DNA of 64,000 nucleotides from an uncultured Erysipelotrichaceae bacterium (GCA_934699415.1 CAKUWO010000001.1:46481-110480); one strand, 5' to 3'. Positions 36,603 to 44,568 are shown, counted from the first letter of the stretch. The notes: generated by a model not told the origin, from the letters alone. Numbers and translations: made by a program.

Positions 36603-38858
36603 TTAATCTAAATCTAATATTTTAAAGGCTTCTTTATAGTTTTTGATAGGAATGATTTTGAGCTTATTTTTAATTTCATCAGGTACTTTCTTTAAGTCAT
36701 CAAGATTTTCTTTTGGAATTAAAATAGTCTTTAATCCAGCTCGGTCTGCAGCCATTAATTTCTCATTTAAACCACCAATTGCTGTAACATCGCCTCTTAA
36801 AGATAATTCGCCAGTCATACCAATATGTGGATCTACGCTTTTATCTAAAACTAAAGATGCCATGGCTGATAATAAAGTAATACCGGCGCTTGGTCCATCT
36901 TTTGGAATTGCTCCTTCAGGTACATGAAGATGTAAATCATTTTCTTTAAAGAAATCCTTCTTATCAGGATAGATTGAGCGTAATAAAGTATATGCAATTT
37001 CTGCCGATTCTTTCATAACATCGCCAAGTTGTCCTGTTAGGATTAATTTGCCCTCACCCGGTACAAATAGGGTTTCGATATAGAGAATCTCTCCTCCACC
37101 TGCAGTATATGCAAGTCCTGTAACAATACCAGGGTCTGCTTGTTTAAGAGCTTTATCATGCCTTGTGGCATCGCTTAGATATTTCTCAACATTTTTCGCA
37201 TTAATAGTTACTTTATCTTTCTCTTCAAGTTCAACTAAAACTTTACGACTAATAGTTAGAATCGCTCTTTTAAGTTCACGAACACCTGATTCACTGGTAT
37301 ATTCATCAATAATCTTATCAATGGCTGAATCAGTAAAATGAATCTCACTAGCTTTGATACCGGTCTTTTTCATTGCTGCTTTAATTAAATGTTTCTTAGC
37401 AATTTCTCTTTTCTCATTTCTGGTATAACCATCAAAAGGAATAAGTTCCATACGATTGAATAATGGCTCTGAGATATTATCGACATTATTTGCGGTTGCA
37501 ATAAATAAAACATCACTTAAATCATATGGAGCATTGAGATAATGGTCTGTGAAGTGATTATTCTGTTCAGGATCTAGTACTTCTAGTAAAGCACTTTGTG
37601 GATCGCCATTATAGGACTGCGATAATTTATCAATCTCATCAAGCAAGATAACCGGTGCACTGCTATCGCATTTAGATATCGCATTCATAATACGTCCAGC
37701 CATTGAGCCAATATAAGTGCGACGATGGCCTCTAATTTCAGCTTCATCATGGACACCACCTAAAGAAATACGAATTAAAGGACGATTCATAGCTTCTGCG
37801 ATAGCACTTGCGATACTGGTCTTACCAGTGCCTGGTGCTCCAGCGAATAATAAAATTGAGCCTGATAAAGATTGCTTACGATTCATCATTGATAATTCTT
37901 CGATGATTCTTTTCTTAACTTTAACTAAACCACTATGGTCACGATCTAATATCTTATTAGCTTCTTTTAAGTCTATTTCTTTAAATATTTCTTTCTTCCA
38001 AGGCAAAGAAACCATGAAATTTAAATAATCTAATAATAAACCATATTCTGCCGAGCTTTCGTTTTCGACTTTTAATCTTTTAAGAGCCTTTTGACATTCT
38101 TTATAAGCTTCTTCATTCATCTTAGCTTCGTTTATTTTCTTTTCTAAAGCTTCGATTTCATCACCATCTTCACCATGAATTTCATGAAGTTCCTTTTGAA
38201 GATAATCAATTTGTTTACGAATTGCATTTTCACGATAGCTTAAACGATTGCTTTCTTCTTGTTGACGCTCAGCTTCTTTACTTACAGTTATAGTATTTAA
38301 GAATTCCAAAAGTTGAGCCTTTATCATTTCATCACGATTCTTTAAAGAATCTTCTTTTAATAAGGCATATCTTTCTTCACTTTTTAAAACCATCCAAGGT
38401 GATAGACCGCAAGATAATTCCGCATAGCTATTCATGGCATCAAGATATTTCTTAAGAATTTTGCCATAACTAATTGTTTTAAAGAAGGCATTAAATTGTT
38501 TTTTGATATCTTTAACACCTTCATCAAAAGGCAAACGATCTTCAACTTCTTTGACAATTCTTAAAGACAAAGTCATCAAACCTTGATTATCTATTTCTAA
38601 GCTTTCGATTTTAACACGTTCTCTACCTTCAATGATTACAAAGCCATCTTTACTTTCTTTAACTTTACCTTCTACAGCATATGGATAGATATCATCTTTA
38701 GTAATTCTTTTAGCCGGTTTAGGCTCTTTAACTAATAAAAAGACAACATCTTCACCCTCTTCAGGTTCTTTATTAGCAATTTCTTTATAACGTTGTAAAG
38801 GAAAAGGCATATAAGCATCAGGTAAAACTGTCATATTGTATACAGGAATAATAATCAT
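36603..38858 (-). CDS. lon: ATP-dependent protease Lon
   Basis: A 751-residue LonA-type protease. The N-terminal substrate-recognition domain and coiled coil (1 to about 290) are followed by an AAA+ module with Walker A GAPGTGKTS and Walker B ILLDEIDK. The C-terminal protease domain has the catalytic dyad Ser657 (KDGPSAG) and Lys700. The N-domain starts directly at IIIPVYNMTVLP. The ATG has an AAAGGAGG ribosome site five bases upstream. A CIRCE operator lies just upstream, so lon is likely repressed by HrcA and heat-induced. In B. subtilis lon is not a CIRCE gene. Confidence 0.97.
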   Translation of the reverse strand: MIIIPVYNMTVLPDAYMPFPLQRYKEIANKEPEEGEDVVFLLVKEPKPAKRITKDDIYPYAVEGKVKESKDGFVIIEGRERVKIESLEIDNQGLMTLSLRIVKEVEDRLPFDEGVKDIKKQFNAFFKTISYGKILKKYLDAMNSYAELSCGLSPWMVLKSEERYALLKEDSLKNRDEMIKAQLLEFLNTITVSKEAERQQEESNRLSYRENAIRKQIDYLQKELHEIHGEDGDEIEALEKKINEAKMNEEAYKECQKALKRLKVENESSAEYGLLLDYLNFMVSLPWKKEIFKEIDLKEANKILDRDHSGLVKVKKRIIEELSMMNRKQSLSGSILLFAGAPGTGKTSIASAIAEAMNRPLIRISLGGVHDEAEIRGHRRTYIGSMAGRIMNAISKCDSSAPVILLDEIDKLSQSYNGDPQSALLEVLDPEQNNHFTDHYLNAPYDLSDVLFIATANNVDNISEPLFNRMELIPFDGYTRNEKREIAKKHLIKAAMKKTGIKASEIHFTDSAIDKIIDEYTSESGVRELKRAILTISRKVLVELEEKDKVTINAKNVEKYLSDATRHDKALKQADPGIVTGLAYTAGGGEILYIETLFVPGEGKLILTGQLGDVMKESAEIAYTLLRSIYPDKKDFFKENDLHLHVPEGAIPKDGPSAGITLLSAMASLVLDKSVDPHIGMTGELSLRGDVTAIGGLNEKLMAADRAGLKTILIPKENLDDLKKVPDEIKNKLKIIPIKNYKEAFKILDLD

Positions 38859-38868
38859 AAAACCTCCT

Positions 38869-38895
38869 TTGGCACTTAAACATCTAGAGTGCTAA
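38869..38895. promoter_or_regulatory. CIRCE operator (HrcA binding site) before lon
   Basis: TTGGCACTT-N9-GAGTGCTAA. The CIRCE consensus is TTAGCACTC-N9-GAGTGCTAA, so the right arm is perfect, the left arm has two mismatches and the spacer is exactly nine. It lies immediately upstream of the lon ribosome site, in the expected leader position. No hrcA is in the window. Confidence 0.85.
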
Positions 38896-38911
38896 GATAT
38901 CTGAAAATAAT

Positions 38912-38944
38912 AGAACAACGCCTTCCTTGAAAGAGAATTGTTCT
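38912..38944. repeat. Inverted repeat AGAACAA/TTGTTCT in the lon-tetR intergenic region
   Basis: Perfect 7-bp arms at 38912-38918 and 38938-38944, 19 bp apart, enclose the -35 of the tetR promoter. It could be a regulator site or a transcript hairpin for the lon leader; I cannot tell which. Confidence 0.4.
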
Positions 38945-38955
38945 GATGTTATAAT
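38927..38955 (+). promoter_or_regulatory. Promoter of the TetR-family gene
   Basis: TTGAAA (38927-38932), a 17-nt spacer and TATAAT (38950-38955) preceded by TGT, which gives an extended -10 as well. It is the strongest-looking promoter in the window. Confidence 0.85.
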
Positions 38956-38964
38956 AACGCAAGA

Positions 38965-38978
38965 TTGACATTTGTCAA
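38965..38978. promoter_or_regulatory. Candidate operator of the TetR-family regulator
   Basis: TTGACA-TT-TGTCAA has perfect 6-bp arms. It lies between the -10 box and the AAGGAG ribosome site of the TetR-family gene, a classic place for autorepression. Confidence 0.55.
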
Positions 38979-38991
38979 GGAGTCATAGGAA

Positions 38992-39534
38992 ATGTATGCT
39001 GGTAATAATAAATTAGCTCTTGATTCTCAAAAGAGAATTGCTGAAGCTTTATTGTCTCTTTTAAAAGATTATCAATTTAATAATATATGTATCAGCTTAA
39101 TTTGTAAGGAAGCTAATATTTCAAGGCAAACCTTTTATTCACTATTTGATTCGAAAGAAGATGTTATAATCTTCGCTCTTGGTGAAGAAGCTTGTTATGA
39201 GCCTGATAATAAGAAAGAAGATTGTTCTTGCGTTAATTATTTAAGTGAAGACTTTAGCCATTATCTTATTAAACATAAAGATTTATTAACTATGCTTATG
39301 AATAATGGCATTATGCATCTTTTCTTAGATATGCAATATCATAACTTCTATGATTGTGAAGAATTTATGAAAGGCAAAAGTGACGAAGAAAGATCTTATG
39401 CTGCTAGCTATTTAGCAGGTGCTTTTACCGGTATTGCAAAAAACTATACAAGATGTACTTGTAAACATACTCAAAAAGAATTAAAAGATATCACTCTTTG
39501 TTTACTTAAAGGTAATCTTTTTAATAAAGAATAA
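38992..39534 (+). CDS. TetR/AcrR-family transcriptional regulator
   Basis: A 180-residue TetR-type repressor. The N-terminal helix-turn-helix (about 10-60) has ISLICKEANISRQTFYSLFDSKEDVI. The C-terminal ligand-binding part is short and has several cysteines (CKHTQ, CTCKH), like the DUF-type C-termini of TetR proteins in Bacillota. It is divergent from lon, with a strong promoter and a palindrome suggesting autoregulation. Its targets are unknown; no efflux pump is adjacent. Its end overlaps the convergent gene at 39521. Confidence 0.85.
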   Translation: MYAGNNKLALDSQKRIAEALLSLLKDYQFNNICISLICKEANISRQTFYSLFDSKEDVIIFALGEEACYEPDNKKEDCSCVNYLSEDFSHYLIKHKDLLTMLMNNGIMHLFLDMQYHNFYDCEEFMKGKSDEERSYAASYLAGAFTGIAKNYTRCTCKHTQKELKDITLCLLKGNLFNKE

Positions 39535-39793
39535 TTGCAATAACAAACCAAATAATTCCCATTAATAATCCTGAAAATAGGACGATATCAGCTACAAATG
39601 ATAGCTTATTTTCATTTTTCCATTCACCAATAGTCAATAAGATAAATGATGCGATAAAAGTTAAAATAACCGAGGCAAAAGAAGCTATTAAATACCATGA
39701 TGGAATAGCTATTCCCTTAATCGTATTAAGAAAGATTAAGGTAGCGATAATCAATAAGCTTATATTAATACGTTGAAGACTATATTTTTCCAT
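39521..39793 (-). CDS. Small membrane protein, three predicted helices
   Basis: A 90-residue protein with three hydrophobic helices (about 9-28, 32-55 and 67-88) and short loops. I recognise no family. It begins one base inside the stop of the 250-residue membrane protein (TAATG), so the two are co-translated. Its 3' end overlaps the convergent tetR end by 14 bp, with no terminator between. Confidence 0.6.
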   Translation of the reverse strand: MEKYSLQRINISLLIIATLIFLNTIKGIAIPSWYLIASFASVILTFIASFILLTIGEWKNENKLSFVADIVLFSGLLMGIIWFVIAIILY

Positions 39794-40545
39794 TATGCAC
39801 GCTCCTTATAATGTGATATATAGCTCATAGCAGCAAATAAAGATAATAAACAAGCAACTAAATTAAGATAAATACCAATTCTTAATAAAGAACTTGTTTT
39901 AGCGAAGACATTATAGCCAATGATATAAACCGTTGGAATACCAACCACAATAAAGTTCACAATCGAAATAAAAGCAACGGTCTTTTTCATACGTGCAGAA
40001 GCTAAGATAATCCCACCAAGGCCAAAGATAATAACAGCCAAGATATAGAAGATGGCTAATGGTAATTCACTTCTTAAAGCTTCAAAACCAAACATTTTTG
40101 TTTTACTGATATTAAATAATAAAGTAAGCAACATTTCAGCTTTACCACCAATATAAATCCAAGGCAGCGCCGATGATACAAGTTGCATTAAGAAAGCTAA
40201 TAAACTTAAAAGCCAGATATACGATTTCTTTTTTTCTGGTTTTGGTGCTTGTTTAATAATATCTTCAGGATCTGGGATAATTTCTTTAACAACTTCTTTT
40301 TTAATTACTTCTTGTGGTTTTTCTTTTGGCTTTTCTTCTTCATCATCGATGACATCTTTAAAACGATGAAAAGAAGGAATTTCAATAGTCTTGATTCCTT
40401 TATTCTCTTTTATTTCTTCAATGCTTTTTTCTTTAAGATTAGTATCCTCAAGATTAGCTTCTTTTACTTCTTCATGATTAATTTCTTCATTGTTAACTTC
40501 ATTAAGCATTTCTTCGTTATTATTCTCAGGATTAATTGATGACAT
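39793..40545 (-). CDS. Membrane protein with long acidic cytoplasmic N-terminus
   Basis: A 250-residue protein. Residues 1 to about 105 are hydrophilic and dominated by Asn, Glu and Lys with a VNNEEINHEEVKEANLE-like repeat texture. Four hydrophobic helices follow (about 109-130, 155-180, 186-212 and 220-243). I recognise no family. The start has AGAGG upstream, and a TATAAT box lies 19 nt before the ATG. It forms a two-gene unit with the small membrane protein that follows it. Confidence 0.6.
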   Translation of the reverse strand: MSSINPENNNEEMLNEVNNEEINHEEVKEANLEDTNLKEKSIEEIKENKGIKTIEIPSFHRFKDVIDDEEEKPKEKPQEVIKKEVVKEIIPDPEDIIKQAPKPEKKKSYIWLLSLLAFLMQLVSSALPWIYIGGKAEMLLTLLFNISKTKMFGFEALRSELPLAIFYILAVIIFGLGGIILASARMKKTVAFISIVNFIVVGIPTVYIIGYNVFAKTSSLLRIGIYLNLVACLLSLFAAMSYISHYKERA

Positions 40546-40593
40546 GTCACTACCTCTTTATTTGATTATAACGGTTATAATCCTAATCATAAA

Positions 40594-40701
40594 GAAAAAA
40601 AGCGACAAGGGAATCGCTTTTTTCTTTTCAACAATATTTTATTTAAGGGGAGAATACCAGTACTGGGGAAGTACTGAGTAAGGAGCCTATTCCTTCCTTA
40701 C
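40594..40701 (-). ncRNA. Candidate small RNA with C-rich loops and intrinsic terminator
   Basis: Transcribed on the minus strand, about 108 nt. Hairpin 1 (40678-40701) pairs GTAAGGA with TCCTTAC. Hairpin 2 (40658-40676) pairs CAGTACT with AGTACTG around a UCCCC loop. Next is an unpaired CUCCCCUU stretch (about 40645-40653), an A-rich single strand, and a terminator stem AAAAAAGCGA/TCGCTTTTTT whose loop contains UUCCC. An extended -10 (TGG-TATCTT, 40708-40716) would start the RNA at about 40701, exactly at hairpin 1. C-rich loops of this type pair with Shine-Dalgarno sequences in RsaE-like Gram-positive sRNAs. There is no open frame. This is inference from structure only. Confidence 0.5.
40595..40623 (-). 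terminator. Terminator of the candidate sRNA
   Basis: AAAAAAAGCGA (40595-40605) and TCGCTTTTTT (40614-40623) form a strong stem with T runs on both strands. On the plus strand no gene reads into it, so the minus-strand RNA is the natural client. It is also just upstream of the 250-residue membrane protein gene. Confidence 0.8.
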
Positions 40702-40707
40702 ACTTAT

Positions 40708-40716
40708 AAGATACCA
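40708..40716 (-). promoter_or_regulatory. Extended -10 of the candidate sRNA
   Basis: On the minus strand TGG-TATCTT. The predicted start point is about 7 nt downstream, at 40701. A perfect TTGACA lies further upstream but 22 nt from the -10, too far for a classical -35. Confidence 0.4.
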
Positions 40717-40750
40717 CTCATGTTACGAAGTACTTTGTCAATAATATGTA

Positions 40751-40778
40751 AAAAAATGTGATTAAGATGAAATCTTAA
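40751..40778 (-). terminator. Terminator of the frameshifted small gene
   Basis: ATTAAGAT/ATCTTAAT with a 3-nt loop (about 40760-40778), followed on the minus strand by CACATTTTTTT. Confidence 0.75.
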
Positions 40779-40793
40779 TGAATTTATTTAAGA

Positions 40794-40933
40794 TTATTCC
40801 TTTTTAGTATTAATAGTATCTAAACATAGACCAAACATTAAGCCAAATAATAAACAAGCGCAATATTATTCATAAATATATCATTCAACAATCCTAAAGA
40901 GATACCAATAACTAAATAATTACTCTTACCCAT
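40794..40933 (-). pseudogene. Small membrane-protein gene broken by a one-base deletion
   Basis: From the ATG at 40933 (AGAGG 8 nt upstream) the frame reads MGKSNYLVIGISLGLL, then NDIFMNNIAL, and stops early. From about 40861 the next frame continues as LLFGLMFGLCLDTINTKKE to a stop at 40794-40796, followed by a terminator. Adding one G after GCGCTTG restores an Ala-Leu-Gly-Leu-Leu-Phe-Gly pattern typical of small glycine-zipper-like membrane proteins of about 46 residues. The total length of 140 nt is one base short of a multiple of three. It is either a recent pseudogene or a sequencing/assembly error. Confidence 0.6.
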
Positions 40934-41050
40934 TAAAAGCCTCTTTTTTAAGAATCAAGATTGTTTTATAAGTTAATGTCTTCTTCTTTCATTTTTACTT
41001 TGCTAATTCATTACAAATTTAAAGCCAAAATAAGGTGAAAAAGAAGTAAA
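40934..41050. other. Intergenic AT-rich stretch, nothing recognised
   Basis: Between the frameshifted small gene and the AAA+ gene terminator I see no open frame with a ribosome site and no strong hairpin. It may hold the promoter of the small gene. The full gene-poor region 40546-41071 otherwise holds the sRNA candidate, two terminators and the pseudogene. Confidence 0.4.
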
Positions 41051-41073
41051 AACAGCATATTGATTATGCTGTT
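41051..41073 (-). terminator. Terminator of the XpaC-AAA+ unit
   Basis: AACAGCATA (41051-41059) and TATGCTGTT (41065-41073) form a perfect 9-bp stem, with a T-rich run on the minus strand (TTTTTACTTC). The stop codon of the AAA+ gene overlaps the stem. Confidence 0.85.
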
Positions 41074-43093
41074 AGTTAGATTGTTTAATTTCACTAAGAT
41101 TTTCAAGATTGAAATCTTCAAGTTTTAAGACATCAATTTCATCATCTTGATTTTTTAATAGGCGCTCAGATTGCGCTAAAATTGCTTCTTCTACTAAATT
41201 ACGAGCTAAACGTCCATTACCACTGGTAACATCTTTTCTAGCTTGCATTAAAGCAAAGTAATTTTTAAGGGGCTCTAAAGCTTTTTCTTCGATCTTATAG
41301 TCTTTGCCTTTAGCAATCGATACTGCAATAGCCATTAATTCTTCACCAGTATAGTCTTCGAAATGAATAATATTAGCAAAACGTGATTTAAGACCAGTAT
41401 TAGCAGTTAAGAATTCATTCATTTCTTTATCATAACCAGCTAAAATTACAATTAAATCATCACGATGATCTTCCATTCCTTTAACTAAAGTATCAATGGC
41501 TTCAAGTCCAAAAGAATCATCTTTACCACGATATAAAGAATATGCTTCATCGATAAATAAGACACCACCTAAAGCTGATTCAATAACTTCCATTGTTAAA
41601 GGAGCTGTATGCCCAACATATTTTCCAACAAGATCTGCACGGGTTACTTCAACTAGTTGTCCTTGTCTTAAAATGCCAGCAGCTTTCATCATACGTGATA
41701 CAAGACGAGCGATAGTCGTCTTACCAGTACCTGGATTACCAGTAAAAATCATATGTTTAGAAACTTCGGTTGTTTTAAGACCTCTTTTTTTACGAATTTG
41801 GTTAACTTTGACATGGTTTTCTAAACTTAAAAGATAAGCTTTAACTTTATCAAGACCAACAATGGCATCTAATTCTTTTTGAATTTCTTCACGCTCACTA
41901 CTATCATCATTAACGATTTTTAATTTATATTCTTCTTCACCAATTGCGATAATATCATCATCAAAGATTAGTTTTAGTTCTTTAATATTATCTCTTCTCA
42001 AAGCTAATTCTACTATTTCATCATAAATATGATTAATAGTAGGAATTAATGATTGAGTACCTTCTTTAGGTTCAAAGTTATTAAAGAGATATTCATTTAT
42101 TGATGAATCTATTGTTAGAGCGATATCTAATTGATTCTTTGTTTTAGAAGTTAAATCAATTAATAGATTAGTAATAATTTCTTTGATATCATCTTGATTA
42201 TAAATCTCCGTTTTAATCTTATCAGCAATATTATCAACAAATGATTTACCAAAAATATCCATTATTTTAGATGAGGATAATTCGCTAATAAAGATTAATG
42301 TTTTACCATTACCATCAAAGTGATCTATTGCTTCTTTAGTGATTTTGCCACTAGCTTCTGTTAGATGATTATTGGCGAAAACATAACGTTTATTTAATAA
42401 ACATTGTCCTTTAAGTGATAAATCGGCCAACATACGATTGTAAACTGGTGATGCTGAAGCGAAATTCTCAATTACAATAAAAGGGCTTTTACTTTGTAAA
42501 GCGATATATAAGTCTTGTAAGAATAATGCTTCTTGGGATGCGTTTTGATAACGGGACATATCAATCGTGCTTACTTCATTAGATACTGTTAAGCCTTTTT
42601 CCTTAAGAACTTCGGCCATCTTTTCAACTAATAATCTTCTACCAGAACCTTTATTACCACTTAATAAGATAGTATTACGAATTTTTAAAGGATCCGATCC
42701 TGTTAAATAAGGACGACGAATAGCGACTGTTAAATCCTCAATTGCTTTATCTTGGCCAATAATTCTTTCTTTTAAAATCTTTTCGATTTCTTCAAATAAT
42801 TCTTTATTATCGCTACCAGAAATAATCGTTCTTGGAGTATCTATTTTAAAACCGAAGTCTTTTTCAATCTCAGCTTTTAAAGAATTATAGTTTGTTTCTT
42901 CACCTGCTAATTTAAGATTATTTTCATATTTAGCTGTTAATTCTTCTAAATTCTTATTATTTTGAGCAATTAGCTTTTCAAGTTCATCTTCCGTTTTATT
43001 TAATACTTCTTCAGCATCGTTATATTTAATATTGAACCCACTTTTACGATTCAATACTTCTTTAAGCATGGCTTCTCTTTCTTCTTTAGTCAC
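41072..43093 (-). CDS. Double-AAA+ ATPase: degenerate ClpB-like module plus active CbbX/SpoVK-like module
   Basis: A 673-residue protein. Residues 1 to about 85 are a coiled coil. A first AAA+ module (about 95-395) has the Clp-like lead-in RIIGQDKAIEDL, but its P-loop reads GNKGSGRR (146-153, Lys to Arg and Thr to Arg). Its Walker B position reads VIENF, so it looks like a pseudo-ATPase. A second module (about 405-670) has an intact P-loop GNPGTGKTT (452-460), Walker B FIDEAYSL (Asp515-Glu516) and the pore-loop-like VGKYVGHT, as in CbbX and SpoVK. It abuts the 170-residue protein gene. Such remodellers act on protein complexes; the client is unknown. Confidence 0.8.
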   Translation of the reverse strand: MTKEEREAMLKEVLNRKSGFNIKYNDAEEVLNKTEDELEKLIAQNNKNLEELTAKYENNLKLAGEETNYNSLKAEIEKDFGFKIDTPRTIISGSDNKELFEEIEKILKERIIGQDKAIEDLTVAIRRPYLTGSDPLKIRNTILLSGNKGSGRRLLVEKMAEVLKEKGLTVSNEVSTIDMSRYQNASQEALFLQDLYIALQSKSPFIVIENFASASPVYNRMLADLSLKGQCLLNKRYVFANNHLTEASGKITKEAIDHFDGNGKTLIFISELSSSKIMDIFGKSFVDNIADKIKTEIYNQDDIKEIITNLLIDLTSKTKNQLDIALTIDSSINEYLFNNFEPKEGTQSLIPTINHIYDEIVELALRRDNIKELKLIFDDDIIAIGEEEYKLKIVNDDSSEREEIQKELDAIVGLDKVKAYLLSLENHVKVNQIRKKRGLKTTEVSKHMIFTGNPGTGKTTIARLVSRMMKAAGILRQGQLVEVTRADLVGKYVGHTAPLTMEVIESALGGVLFIDEAYSLYRGKDDSFGLEAIDTLVKGMEDHRDDLIVILAGYDKEMNEFLTANTGLKSRFANIIHFEDYTGEELMAIAVSIAKGKDYKIEEKALEPLKNYFALMQARKDVTSGNGRLARNLVEEAILAQSERLLKNQDDEIDVLKLEDFNLENLSEIKQSN

Positions 43094-43605
43094 TAATTTA
43101 ATCCTCGTTGTAATGTTTTAATCATTTCTTCTACAATAGCATCCTTAGAATTCTTAAGTGCACGATAGACATATAAAAGGCCATCATAATAACCTTTGAC
43201 ATAAAGATTAGTCTTTTCAATATGGTTATATTTGGTAATTTCATCTTTTAAACGGCCTTCAACCATCGATAAATCTTTAGATGAAGTAAGAGCTTGATCA
43301 TGATACTTATTTAAAGCTTCACTGTGACCTTTTACATATTCATTAGCGTTATATGAGCCATAATCAACTTTCTCTAAGATTTTCACAAAACAATCATAGC
43401 GTCCATTATAAGAAACCGATGATGGTAAAGGTACAGCTGGTCTTTTAACAGTTGCGGAATCAAAAGTATTATTCACAAAGGATGTTGACTTAGATGTGTA
43501 ACGTTTATTAACTTCTCTTTGGATTGCATCAGCACTTTCCTTATTCTTCATTAAGGCATCAAGTTGTTGATAAATCTCTTCATAAACATCGTCTTGATTA
43601 GTCAT
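43093..43605 (-). CDS. Helical protein of unknown function in the XpaC-AAA+ module
   Basis: I start it at 43605, where AAAGGAG lies 6 nt upstream. A longer frame lacks a ribosome site. The 170-residue soluble protein has an acidic N-terminal helix (DDVYEEIYQQLDALM), a Ser/Thr-Pro linker and a C-terminal helical part rich in Tyr and Lys (about 85-165). I recognise no family. It overlaps the XpaC-like gene by 8 bp and touches the AAA+ gene, so the three are translated from one message and probably act together. Confidence 0.6.
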   Translation of the reverse strand: MTNQDDVYEEIYQQLDALMKNKESADAIQREVNKRYTSKSTSFVNNTFDSATVKRPAVPLPSSVSYNGRYDCFVKILEKVDYGSYNANEYVKGHSEALNKYHDQALTSSKDLSMVEGRLKDEITKYNHIEKTNLYVKGYYDGLLYVYRALKNSKDAIVEEMIKTLQRGLN

Positions 43606-44527
43606 TATTATCTCCTTTCTCTTTAAAAGGCTCACTTACTAAACCATCTTTTTTAAGTAATGATTGTAAAGTGGTAATATCGGCTGAAAGATTCATATAA
43701 TCTTCTTCACGTAATGATTCATTAAGACTCTTTAAAGCTTCATTAATTAAAATAATGGTCTTAATTAATTCTGTTTCGGAATCTTTAAATTCCTTAGATG
43801 AAGCATTAGCTTTAGCTAAATTAGAATAGTTTTCAAGAATAGTAATTAAAATTGGTAAATAATAATCATAAAGTTTAACTAATTTAGATTCTTTATTCTC
43901 TTTTTTAGCTAAATCAATTTGTTTGAGAAGTGTACAAGTTTGATATAAACCATTATGAATTTCCTCATTAGGTAAATTGATATTTAAAAGATTAATCTTA
44001 TCAATATACTTTTGAGCATCTGATAACTTTGCTTCTTCTTTTACTTCTGGTACTTTGATTTCAGCTCCTATTACTTCTTCTTTTTGTTTAGCAAAAGATA
44101 AAAGGAGTGAAACAATCGAGTTATATAATGCAGCATCATATTCTTTAAATTCAGCTAAAGTTAAAATGACCTCATCATTATAGCTAAGGCATAAATCTTC
44201 TACCGAACTATATTCTCCCCCTCTTGGTACAAGAGCGATATTTTCAAATATTGGCAAAGATAAATGGGTTGTAAAATACTTCTTAAGACGATTATCAATA
44301 ATACTTTTTTGATGATTAGACATATCTTTATAAGTATCATCGGTATATTTTTTAGTTTGTTCATTTTGTTTCTCTTGGTTTTTCTTTTTGATTGCTTTGA
44401 AAATACTATAAGCTCCAATACCTAAAAGAATTACTGGTAATAAGCCTAACAATAAATCAAAAATACCACCAAACATAAACATAAAGAAAATAAACCAGAA
44501 AAAAGGAAAATTATTGTTGTTATTCAT
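43598..44527 (-). CDS. XpaC-like membrane protein (5-bromo-4-chloroindolyl phosphate hydrolysis family)
   Basis: A 309-residue protein. A short Asn/Phe-rich N-terminus leads to one or two membrane helices (about 6-43). A cytoplasmic helical part follows, with a C-terminal region (about 185-300) that looks like the XpaC family core: YYLPILITILENYSNLA, then IILINEALKSLNESL and a final ITTLQSLLKKDGL. XpaC of B. subtilis sits beside the TelA homologue YaaN; here the partner genes are an unknown helical protein and a double-AAA+ ATPase. TATAAT ends 7 nt before the ATG and there is no Shine-Dalgarno sequence. The family call is moderate. Confidence 0.6.
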   Translation of the reverse strand: MNNNNNFPFFWFIFFMFMFGGIFDLLLGLLPVILLGIGAYSIFKAIKKKNQEKQNEQTKKYTDDTYKDMSNHQKSIIDNRLKKYFTTHLSLPIFENIALVPRGGEYSSVEDLCLSYNDEVILTLAEFKEYDAALYNSIVSLLLSFAKQKEEVIGAEIKVPEVKEEAKLSDAQKYIDKINLLNINLPNEEIHNGLYQTCTLLKQIDLAKKENKESKLVKLYDYYLPILITILENYSNLAKANASSKEFKDSETELIKTIILINEALKSLNESLREEDYMNLSADITTLQSLLKKDGLVSEPFKEKGDNND

Positions 44528-44534
44528 GTCTATA

Positions 44535-44540
44535 ATTATA
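44535..44540 (-). promoter_or_regulatory. -10 box of the XpaC-like gene, 7 nt before the start codon
   Basis: On the minus strand TATAAT is followed by TATAGAC and the ATG. TTGTAA lies 15 nt upstream, a rather short spacing. The predicted start point falls at the ATG, making this a putative leaderless transcript. Confidence 0.6.
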
Positions 44541-44568
44541 CATCGTTATCCTAAATTACAATTAATAA

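Noticed and set aside
40655..40690. Plus-strand resemblance to the 3' part of 5S rRNA (AGTACTGGGGAAGTACTGAG)
   Set aside because: Only about 30 nt match by eye, the 5' half of 5S rRNA is absent, and the palindrome is better explained by the hairpin of the minus-strand sRNA candidate.
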